Assembly: GCF_002234675.1 (NCBI RefSeq)
Contig: NC_019876.2
Span: 28,967,196-29,031,195, forward strand
Reading direction: 5' to 3'
DNA length: 64,000 nucleotides
From: Oryzias latipes
Taxonomy: Eukaryota; Chordata; Actinopteri; Beloniformes; Adrianichthyidae
A program made the translations under genes and the position numbers. Every line of letters begins with the position of its first letter. Within the stretch, counting starts at the first letter, position 1. The notes under the pieces were generated by a model that searched no databases, was not told the DNA's origin, and saw only the letters and a list, made by a program, of their open reading frames with translations. Below are positions 12,501 through 24,500 of this stretch, one piece after another.

Positions 12501-15500
12501 ACAATATGTAAATACCCAGTAAGAATATTATAAATACCCAGTATGTACCACATAGGTATGAACCAAATAGTACCATATAAATACACAGTAAGTACAATGT
12601 AAGTACAGAGTAGACACAAAAAGTACCATGTAAGTACCCAGTAAAGTACCATAGAAAGTACCATGTAAACACACTGTAAGTACCCAGTAAATTCCATAAA
12701 AAGTACCATGTAAGTACCCTGAAAGTACCCAGTAGTTACACTATAAGTACTACGTAAATACCACTTAAGTACACTGTAAGTACTGTACTGTAAAAGAAAG
12801 CGTTACCAATATTATTTAACCAAATAAGAGGTTTATTTTTTGTATAGTGACTTCAGTTTTTTTTTGTTTTAGTTGAAGCCTATTTACTCTCACAAAAAGC
12901 ATTTTTTTCTGCTTTTCTAAAGCAGTTTCTGATGATTGAATCCATATTCAACTCTTTTAAAAACGTCTCTACTAAGGTTTTTTTCTCCTCAACGTAGTAC
13001 GCTTTTTTTATACTTAAAATTAGGACCCAAACCTGGTCAGACTCCCAGAATAACAGCGTTTGCGTCCCTGCTGGACGTTTGGTGTCAAAAGTCGGGTTAA
13101 AGGGATCCTGAGCTCAGCTGTGACTGCTGATCATCTGGTACTCATGTGATCGGGGGACCAGAGCAGAAATGATGTCACAGTTTTAATTTCACTATATTCA
13201 TCTTCTATTCCACTTTCTTTTCTGTCTCTTTGCTCTCCTACAGTCCAATAGTTTCTTAGTTTCACTGCGAGTTCTGATTGCGACTTTAGAACTGTTCCAG
13301 CAGCAGAGATGCTTTTGGAGGAGCTAAGCCTTTTTAAAATAGTGATATCTGACACCCGTTTGTGTAGATTTGTATTTCTCTAAAGACAATACCAACATTC
13401 AAAATGAACCGTAGCACTATCTGACAAAAGACTGACAGGTGGTGGGGGGGGGGCTGTGTTTGTAATGAAAAAAGCCTTTTTCTGATGATGATATTTAGAA
13501 AATGTGTTTTAGGCTGCATGAGATCGAAATGTTTATTAATATGAACAATTCAGTGACGTCACCAAATCTCAATGTTTTCCAAATAATTGAATTAGATATG
13601 TCGTGATTTACATCATTTTCAAAAATTCCATACTTTTAAAGGGGATTCTGACATAAGTCTGAATAAAAGGTTTAAGCTATAGAATGTATTTGACAACAAT
13701 ACATAAAAGGATAAAATGGGGTTTGTGTTTACATCATGCAGACTGTTGCATAACTTGAAACATGTGATCCATGTTCCCTTGTTCTTCATTTCTACATGGT
13801 ACTGGGTCAGATGAGTTTCTAGGCTGCCGGTCAAACAGAACTGTTTCTGGGGCACCGGTCGTTTTGGGTGAAGACGCAGGAGTCCATGGTTCTGTTTCAC
13901 TACTGTCTCCCAGTGTTGCTTTATATCTATATTTATATTTCAAATCACCTGCGTTGGTTCGATCACTGCCACAGCATCCATTCATGTGTTTGGATTAGCC
14001 AGATCACCATTTAATTCCATTTACAATTAGAAACAGATTTATTTTCTAATTTTTATTTGAAACCAATTTCAGGGGGTCGTGGTAGATAATTCATACAAAC
14101 CAACGATTTCAACTAAACAGTTGACAACTTTCTCTAATGAATTCATGAATTATTGCAGTAAAAACTAGACATAAAAAGCTTTCTGTGCCCCACAGAAGTA
14201 ACAGAGAAAATGACAGGAGCTTAGTTTTTATGATGGGGGGGGGCCCCCCCCCCCCCCCCCCCTCCAGATTAATTCATTACAGTCGTTTCTGTTATTTGTA
14301 GGTTGTAACGTTTAAATGATGCATATTATTTTAGATACTAGATCATGAGGTAAAAAATGCATCTTCTCTTGGTTGGCGACTGATCTTTAAATTCCTTTGA
14401 TTATCCTCAACTATTGTAAAAGTATTTTGGTTTTATCCAACTACACCACCTTTAGTTTCAAATGTTGCATGGTGAGAATAGCCAGCCTAAGTTTGAACTC
14501 GTCTTTAGCCTTTACTGTATCCACTTTAACACATGTAACGGACATGAGAAATGAGCACGCAGGACATTCATTGAGCTTTGATTCTAAATTCCACCTTCAT
14601 AGTTTGTGTAGCGTTTATACAAACTCGTCAATGCACATGTGCTGACACATTTTAGTCTTCCCTCTGGTAGCTCTAGAATAAAAACAGTCTGGAGATGGAA
14701 ATATATTCCATGAGGAATAAAGAGTTTTACTAAATCTACTGAATGTAGCTCATATATTGATAAATACTGACCATCTTTCTTGATAAGCATGTTGTCATTT
14801 GAGCAGCTCTAACTAGGGACCATCTCAATGTCATAACCTGTTAAAGAGGCAAGCTTGGTAGAATTCCATAGCTTTGTGATGTATTTCTTGTGTTTATTGG
14901 CTTTAACAGGCATCTTCTTAGCATCAGTGCATTGGTATTTAGCTGTTTTTACCATTATGTATTTATTAAAAAGCCATATTTTTCCTCAATTCCAGCTCAA
15001 CTACAGGTCTGATATGTGGTATTCCTTCAGTTATTATGTGTATTTTATAGGCAGTCAGTTTGTAATCAGTTTACACAAACATTTCATCAAAAGAGCAACT
15101 TTAGTTGGTGTGTTGATCTGCATTTCAATGGTTTCAGTCTTTCTTAAGTATATTCTTTGGCATGTTTTCTATTTCCAAATGAATTCTATTCTATGTAACG
15201 TGGCGTGGGTTCTGTTACTAGACTTGGTACCAAATGTGAACGAATGAAAAGAATTAAAAAACGCCCTTCAGGGTAGAAAAACGTTTTTAGCAAACGTTTG
15301 TGCATGTGTTTTTACAACAAAATAACAGCATAGGGTCGTCTGGTAATCTAGTCCTAAATAGGTTCTGCACAGGTGTTTAAACTGAACAAGGTCATTTGTG
15401 CTATGTCTCAATTTAAATGTTTTTATTTATATTATTTACATTTTTTTGGGTCTGGTTTTAGTAGATGGTAATCCCTTTTTTCCTAGGAGGATCATTCTTC

Positions 15501-18500
15501 TGTATTCTTCATTTATTTTTTCCAGATTCCTTTCTTTCCACTTCGCCTGTATCTCTCATTCAGTCTCCTCAAGGCAAGTGTTTGGTTCTCTTCTGCTGCT
15601 CGCCTGCTCTGTCCCACTGTCCTGTCTCACTCTGCTAGCTTCTACATGTTCTGCTCTACCTCATTCCTGTTTCTGGTGCCCCTCTCCTGCTCACAGGATC
15701 CAATAAAAAAAAGAAGCCGCACACCCCGAAAAATCTCCAGAACCATCGTTCTGTCGCCCTGCCAGCTGAACTAGGCTTTATCCCCGTATTTTGCTGCTGA
15801 GTTGCCTTCCTCTTAGCTCCAGCTCAAAATGGGCTTCTTGTTCTACTGCCAGATGTCATCATTTGTTTATTTTTAGCACTGCAGAAAGTTTATATATGGA
15901 GATCTCTGACCTGAGCAGCTCTATTAGAAGAATTTCTTACACCTCTGTGTGTTGTGCAGTTTAAAACACCTCTATTTCCCCTGTTTGGATGCTTATGATG
16001 GTTTGATTAAATGACTTCTGCTTCACCGTCTTAGAAGTCCATCAATGTTAGAAGTAGAGCACTGGTTCTTCTGACGCTGCTAGCAAACAATATGTAGGTC
16101 AGCTTCACTCACTGTAGGTTCAGAATAATCCCAAGATTGCCATCTTATTTTAAGAAGGAAGAAAAGTTCAAGTTCACATTGTGTGCGCTAGAGCAGAAAC
16201 CTAAAAGTGGATTGGAGTTGTGTCCCGTGAGACCTCCCTGCCTTCCCACTGCCCTAGTATCTGAATGCTCCACACTCGGTACCAGCTGGGTCTCAGAGGA
16301 TGAGTGGCACTGGAGATATCATCCACCAATCCTGTGGCTTGGCCTGCCATTGACTGCACCTGCTCACCGAGCCTTCAATCCATTATTTGCTTATTAGGCA
16401 TTGTGCATGCTTTTAAATTCACGCATTTAAAAACCCTATATGTAGGTTTCCTTTGGCCCCGCCCCCTTTTTCATTTGATCCATTTCTTTGTGGCAGCTTT
16501 AGGATTCTGTGGCATTTCATGAGAATCCACACAACAGACTTTTATTTATTTATTTTTATTCTTTATTATCATGCCACAGAAACCTATTATTAATCACTCA
16601 GGCAAAGAAATAATTAAACCAAAAGTCTCAGTAGTTCGTTTATTTCTTTTTGCACAACAGACGGTTTGGATGCGTTCAGTCGTCAAACGATTGATGTTTT
16701 GGGAAGGACCGTTGGTGACATGATCTTGGACTTGATGTTCATTTTGAAGCTCATGTGTGGCACTGTTGTTCTTTAGAATGATCTTCAACATATTTGATTT
16801 GAACTTCAACAGTAGAGGAGCTGACCTCACACCTACCGTCTATATTAGCAGGACTTTGCCAACACTGAGCTGAGGAAGGCGGTGCCACACGCTCTGAACA
16901 TTCATTTGATACGAAAAAGCTAAGAAAACGTTACTGATCGTTTAATTTTTTTGGACTGCATCTTGGTCTTTGTGTAAAGCAGAGCTGCCATCCTGCGGGT
17001 CGGTTAGCTAACCCAGGTGGCTCCACGTTTGGTTTGTGCAAACACACCTGATCAGGATAAAAGCAGCAAGAAAAGAGGAGAGAGCTGGAAACCGTGCAGA
17101 GCGGTAGGTGGACCTCTAGGATCAGGGTTGGGTCGCTCTGATCTGGAGGAATCCTTTTAAACCAGAAATGCATTTTAAACCAAAACAGCAGCTCTAAACT
17201 AGAGTGTGACGTCATAAACTCTTCTTATTTTTTTGTTCTAAGAAGTTTTAACACAATACTGAACGTATTGTTCCAACACCGGCTATTTGGGAATGTTTGC
17301 TAGAGCAGAACCCAAACTCTACAACGCTGCTGGCAAGAAGTTCATGTATTCACGTGGCTCTGTTTAAACAAGGCGCTTTATTGTGATGCAGGGAGGTGGT
17401 GGCAGTTCTATTCAGGGCAAATGAACCAGGGATTTGGATACAAGCTAAAACCACCTCTCAATACTAGCACCCATGTGAGATTCAAACTATTTAAAATGGA
17501 CATTATTTCATTTTTAGCTGGTCTAAAAGAAAATATTTTGGTCTGTCTGAGGTAAAACCATGTGCAAAAACACTAAGAACACAAACTTACACGAATGACT
17601 TGTTATTGGCACGTTTCAGAAACTAACAATATTTGGGAACATTGGGGGGGAATATACTTTGTAATAATCTTAGATGCTTGTAAAGCTTAACTCTGACAGT
17701 ACATTAACACATTAATGCATTACTGAATTAACTCCTGTAATCATTTTAACACACTTGTGCATTTTTCTTTTAACTTGTAAATTAATGTAAACATCATCCA
17801 GAGTACTGAGGCAGAGTGTTGATCATCTATAGGTGGAACAGACCTTTATTCTGTAGCAGCTCAGGCCCTATTACTCATTCTTAATAGAACTGGAAGCTAA
17901 AGTCAAGGCAAACACAAACTGAGTGTGAAAAGGACACAATAGTTTCCATTGACTATGAAATTTCACAAATTGGAGTTGAGAAAATGAATTCTCCTAATGG
18001 AAACACAACTTTGAAAGAAACTCACCTTTATTGAAGAAGAAAAAAACGTTTCTATGCTTGGAGGAGGTGGTTTTTGAGGCATACCGAATTTAAATATTTC
18101 ACTAAACTGCAATGGAAACATTTTAATATAAATAATAGTCACATGACCACCAACCAGATGGCAATGCGCTTCTTGGTAAAACTGGCGGCCTTGGGTGCTA
18201 CACGGCGGCACAGCATCACACAGCTTATCAGAAGTTGAGCGTGTCATGTGGAATTGTTGGAGCCACAGCTCCTCTGGAAAACCACCAACCAACATTTCCC
18301 AAAACGGCTTCATCTGTAGCCCCTCCCACGTGTAAGGAGCTCGCCGCTCCACGGCCTGAAGAAGACGCCAACGTCTCCTTTGATAGATGATGATGATGAT
18401 GAGCGCTAGTGCCGTTTTTGAATAACTCATCGCGTGAATTTGTTTGTTTATTCACATAATTAGGATTGAATGGAAACAGTGTCGTTGTAAAATTGTCCCC

Positions 18501-21500
18501 CCCCCCCATTTCTAGAATTTCGACCGTTTTTCCCAAATGTGTGATGGAGACGCAGCTAATGTATTTTATCTAAAGAAGTCCAATGTTTTTCATAAAATAA
18601 CATTTTAAATCTGAATTCAAAAAATCAATCTGGCTCAAGTGTCACTCTTAAGGAAAACGGGATTTAAATACAATCAGACGGTTGATTTAAACATTTTAAC
18701 AGTAAACAACGACCAAAGTTTGTTTTACCTGACATGTTGCTCTCTCTTGTGAACTCCTGGTAGTTACAGATAAAACAGGCAGGAGGACATTCCTCACTTT
18801 TTGCTGCAGACTTTTATAAACTAACACAAAATAATAAAACATACCATTCATTCAAAAATGTAGTTTTTTCCATCATCCCCCTGACCAATCATATGCCTCC
18901 CTGCCCCTCTAGTCACTCTGGTTAGTGCAGTCATCCCACATCAATGACATTTCTTAGGCTCATTCAGATAAGAAACACAATATATGACACTCAAATGTAG
19001 GGCTGGGTTGATGAAATCGATTAATTGATCCAAGCTTAATAAATCAATAATCGATCCATAAAAGTAGAGATTGATCTTTTATGCCTTTCCTTTTCCGGTG
19101 ATCTGACGCTAATCTCATGAGATTTGGCGAGATCAGGCTTTAAAACAATACAACTTATATTTCCTAGTTACTTGCTGTTAGCTGTGAGGCATTCTTTCTC
19201 TTTTTGCTTGACTTCATTTGTACCCACCAAGGTGTTTGTGTAGATCCCTGTAGGAACAAGTTCAAGTTTGACTTGACAGGCACAAGATGTTTTTTTTTTT
19301 TTGCTTTAAATAACAAAAAAATGTCAAATGATGTTTTTTGACAGATGTTTTAATTGTTAGGTACTGTTCGTAGAAAATGCATTTTTTATAATTGGATAAA
19401 GTAACTTTCCAGGCTTTATTGTGACTTTTTTTTCCCTCTCCCGAGTGCTGGTGTTCTCTAAATACTCAAAGAAACTCCACATACTCGATCGATCAGAGAT
19501 CGGAATTGGCTTGCACTTCTCAATTTTTATAGACTTTATTTCCAGTTTTCCAAATATTGGTCAGTTTTTATTTGATTAATTGGGCATTGAATTGCATCTA
19601 ACATATTCTGCTAAGTGTAAAGCAGGCCAAAAAAACAGATGAGCTCAGATTGAATGCTTAGTTTCTGGGACAATTGGTTGTCCTAGTTTTTCAATACTTG
19701 TAAATTCCTAATATTTTTTCCCTTGGACTGTGTTTTCTATTTAAAGTTGAATAGTAGTAAAATAACCCAGAATGTTTATTTCTGTTACCTTTTACTTTAT
19801 TAGCCGTTACTTAGATTTAGACTAGTTTGGAAGCTGTGATTAGCATGAATGAACATAAATGAGTCCACATTTCTGGCTCTTTACTTGCATTTGCTTCCAG
19901 AAGATAATCAGATAAATGGATTTTCTGTTTTGTGAGAGATGGCAGATCTGATGCTCCGGAAGGAACTTATTCAATAACAGGAATTTATTTAATAAAACAG
20001 TAAATGTTTTTTTACACTTCAATAAAAACTGACTTTATCCATTCAGATAATCTGTGATATTATTTTTCATGCAGCTTCATTTGTTCATTTTGATAAGTTT
20101 ACTTATTGAATGCTGTTTCATCCTAGCTAAGCTAGTTAAGATCAGCATGCAAATAGATAAGAACCCATCCAAGTGAATGAAGCCATTATTCCCATGATGC
20201 AATGCATGAGTTCTTGAGCTGCTGCATCAAGGCATAGCTACTTAATACTAAACGTGCACAAGACTTTAGTGGTGATATTTTCTTTTCTTCTGTTTTTATT
20301 CTTATATCTCCGCATTTGTGTCTTGGTCCACTGTGCATGGTCGTGCAGACAAGAAAGTGGTTGTGGGCACTGACAAGCCCTCTGAAAGTGTAACTACTTC
20401 TCTACGCTTTCCGTCTCAACCTGGTTCATTCTCTGCTAGTAGTTATGGGAGTGAAGCAGTAGAAGGTCAACCGGATTCTCCAATAAAGACATCTCCTGTT
20501 TCGGAGCGAATAAAAGCTCTAGAAGCTCTTGCTGCCAAAAAGAGAGAGCCTGAATATAGGGACTTTAGGGACCGCCATCACGAAAAGTCTTCCTCTGACG
20601 TCCCCAAACTACCCCCCAGTGTCACAAAGCCTACCATTGACATCTCAAAACCTTCTGCTAATATCCCCAAACCTTCTGTGGATAAGTCCAAACCTCCCAC
20701 TGACATTCCAAAGCTGTCTTTTGATACCCCAAGACCTACCATGGATATTTCAAAACCCCCCTCTGACCTCCCAAAACTTCCAGCTGATGGTCCAGTGTGT
20801 TCCACTCAAAAGGTTGGACCGGGAGTTTGTAAAATGGAAGGTTATCCTGCTGAGGAGTCACCAGAGTCTCCGTTTGAAGTACTTGGAGAATTGAGACAAG
20901 GCAGTGAATATGAAGAAACTGAAGAGTGGATGAAGGCTCATTTACCTCCAGTGCTGGACATTGATGCTGCTGAATCAAATAAAAGCACCAGCAGTGTCCT
21001 ACTCAAGGATCCTAACCATTATCCAGAGGCCCCCGCTGCTTTTGCTAGTGTCCCCGATGCTTTCATGGATTCTCCTGTCAAGTCTCCAAAACTGGGGAAT
21101 GAGTTGATTGAATCGCAGAAGCAACCTGAATCAGAGGAAGAGTTTGACATTAGCTTTTTACCAGTAGCTTACATGTGCGGTCAGCAAGAAAAAGCAAATG
21201 TCCAGGATTCATCAAATGTGGAGTCAGTGACTCTTCCTTCAGATGCAGCTCCTGCAGGCTTGGACTCCCCATCTCCCTCTGTGCCCCCTTCTGATTCACA
21301 CTCCGATGCTGAACAGAAGGCTGTTGATGAAAAGGATACCTCTTGGGGGGAAGATTTGGATCGCCCAGTTCTGAGCGAAGCAGATAGCTCAGGAGAATCT
21401 GAGGATACTGTCATTGAAGAAGGCGTTGGTGCTCCTGACTCTGCTCTCCAACAGTCTGTGAACCCACCAGATTTAAATGATCCCCCCACAGCCTCTGATC

Positions 21501-24500
21501 TTTGCAGCAGTGAAAAGGTGGTCCCTCCACCAAAGTCTGAAAGGAAACTCATGCAAGTTCCAACAATAAATGTTATTGAGACAGATGAGCCAAATTACAG
21601 CGACGAAGAGATGGAAAATGAACCTCAGTTGACAGATGACGACGACCTCGAGATTATAGATGACTCAAACAATCCAAGAGCATCAGAACCAGAGCCACAA
21701 AGCCAAGATGTGGGACCACCCAAAACCCGACCCTTGGAAACTGAATTTATTGAAGGCTATTCGCCTCCATCCTCACCTGTGGACTCTGATGCTGAATATT
21801 CCCCCAAGCATAATCTGCCTGAATCTATTTCTGAGGGGGACCCTCAGCAGTCTGTGTTTAAATCTGAAGTTCAAGCTGAGGCGTTGGAGAAGGCGTTGGC
21901 TGGAGAACGAGCGCAAACTGAGAAATCAGAGAGCATGTCAAACACGGTGCAAAATGCAGTCATGCATGATGATGTTGATTTCCCCGACAACAATGATGAA
22001 TGGTCAGATGAAGGTCAGGACAGTGACCTAAAGCTTAGAGAGGAAAGTCTCTCATCGCAGGGATCAGCTTTTCTCAACCAATTCAAAGTGGATGAACAAA
22101 GCGGTACACTGGGACCAGAGCCTTGCAAGGAAAGAGCTGATGTTTCCATGACCAGCTTTATGCAGGATGATATTTATGACAGACAGTCGTTTGATTATGA
22201 AAATGATGAGCCATCACCCTTGGATTACAGTGATGGTAAAGAGCTTGATAAAGTCAAAAAGCAGGTTCTTTTGGATCCTGCACAAGAAGTTGAAGAAGAA
22301 ATGCCAGATCTGGAGAGCGACGCTTCATTTAACGATGATGAAGTCCTCAATAATCCCGCTGATCATGCATCTCTGGATGAGTATCCTCAAAACCCCTATT
22401 CCTGTTTTCACAATCAGACACTAAGCAGTGCCATTGAAAAGAACACAGGAGGTAATGACAAGCTTCCATCACTGCAACAAGGTTCAGAAATTCAGCCTGA
22501 TTTGAGCTCGCACGCCAATGTTCAAGACCAAGAGAGAATTTCCGGCAAACTGGACAGCGAATCCTCATTTTCTGAACCACCAAACAGTTTTGTAGAGTTC
22601 ATGAGAGAGTGCTTGAAATCGAGACAAGATGAAGAACCCGATGAAGGGCTTCATTCTATTTCTTCAGAGAATGAGCTCAGCAAAGCTGTCTTGCCCTCCT
22701 CCCAATCACCTCCAGGAGTTGTGATGGATCTTGATCAAGAACGTATCACCGCCGGTGCTCTCAACGAGCTGGGCAGCAATCATGATGAGACGCCGCTAAA
22801 CCTTCAGACAAAGCTTACAGATCGGAGTGAAGTTGACGGCGGTGCTACATCTGCACAGCCGTCGCCCTTCCCCTCGGTTCGTCCTTCTGCCTGCTCACAA
22901 AGTCGCAGTGAGTTCGACAACTCCTACTCCAAAGAAGTGGAGGCGGTTGATGAATGGATGGCTGAAGCCTACTATCTAGCAGAGCATATCTTGACAACAA
23001 TACTAACCCACTTATCAGGTAACACCTTTTTCCCTCTGGGCCCTACGCCTGCTCACCTCATGCATATCCCTCACTGGGACCCAGTTTTACCCTCACTTCC
23101 AATAGTACTAATAAGTACACATAGTTTTACTTTCATAATAATGATTTTTGCTTTAATTTGTTAAAAAAGAATACTTTTTGTTACCAGTAGAGCATACATT
23201 CCAACGATGGTAATGTTCTTCTCCCATAATGCTGTCAGAGGGGCAATTTTACAGTTGATTTAACTTGACTTAAAAGGGAATGAGTCATTGGTTAATTGAA
23301 TGAATCACTCAAGTTTCATGCCTCCTGGTAAATGGCAAAAGACCACACAATGTCTTTAAAGAACACTATAACGCTTAAAGAACAGAAAGGTTAACCAAAA
23401 CTGAGCAGTACAAGAGATGAATGACTTTTCCTGGTCTGGTGAGTCCTTTTTTTTTCTTTTCTTTGTCAGTTACAGTTAAATGTAGTTGATTCAGAAAAAG
23501 AAAAAGCTCAGCTGACCTGGGAATTGAAACATTGTAATTGAACAAATTTTTGTTAACAATTATGTGCAGACATGATTTTAAGCTCCTTGTGAGGTTTTCT
23601 AGGATTGTTCCCCAGATTATAGTCCTTTTATGTGAAGCCAAGTCATTCTGCAGAGATGTTTTCAGTTTAAAGCAGTCTAGTTTGAGTAGACATAACAATA
23701 TAAAAGTTCAAGATTAAACTGTTCTATAGAGATTATTCATCTATAATTTATGGCATTTTAACAACGGACTCACTGTAAACCCGCATTAAGATGGTTAAAT
23801 GAAGAAGGTACTTTTTTTCTAACTATTGACTCTGATAGTCTAATAACGTCTAGATATCAGAAACTGCTTTCAAACATTAGATCACCAGCAAATGGCTGTT
23901 TGTGAAAGATTACTTTGGGTGGATGAAGTTACAACTGCTGTGAGCGGGCTCTCATAGCATAGCATAGCATATATGTAGCGCTAAATGTAAAGCAACAGTT
24001 GGATACAAAGATGTTAACTTCAAGCTGGATGTGCATCATAAACACATCTGTAGTTTCTAAACTAAATTCTGTTGGAGTAGCGCGAAGTGTACCACAGTAG
24101 GCTGGACTGTGGCTGTGGATTAGTCACAGACGAGTTTCATCTGGGGGGGGCACACTCCCATATAAACTCATCATAGCCCCTAAACTGGAGTAGAGTCCTG
24201 TCTAAATGTGGTGGCCTAGAGTCGGCTTAAGGAGCCCTGAAGCCCTGTGAGCCACAGCCCACCACCCCCCACCAGCCCCGTGTCAGGTTTCTGCCCCGAT
24301 GCAGTTTTTCCCAGCTTACTGGGTGGGGGGAGTAGAGACATGCTGGGGGGGTGTATTCATTGGACGAACTTAATTTCAAAACCACTGGATTATTCATCTG
24401 CAAAACCTTTAAGGAATTAGCAATTCTCATAAAAATACACAAACTTCACATTTCAGTTGCAGGAAAACACACTAGAAACGATTTTATAAGGACATAGACT

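Larger units (their letters stand above)
9292..12807. mobile_element. foldback DNA element with long inverted arms and an 8-bp target duplication
   Basis: The element begins GGTAACGCTTTCTTTTACAG at 9292 and ends with its complement, CTGTAAAAGAAAGCGTTACC, at 12807. It is flanked on both sides by AATATTAT (9284-9291 and 12808-12815), an exact 8-bp target duplication. The left arm (9292 to about 10475) pairs with the right arm (about 11540-12807) along nearly the whole length. About 1.06 kb of unique AT-rich spacer lies between them. No transposase is encoded. The TSD length suggests hAT- or P-like mobilisation in trans, but the terminal GGTAAC is not the usual hAT start, so the superfamily is left open. 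Confidence 0.9.

Noticed and set aside
23019-23164. In-frame continuation of the rtn3 large exon to a stop at 23164, as a truncated isoform
   Set aside because: A good GTAACA donor at 23019 with matching phase to 26092 exists, and the extra residues have no similarity to reticulons. Intron retention cannot be excluded but is not supported.
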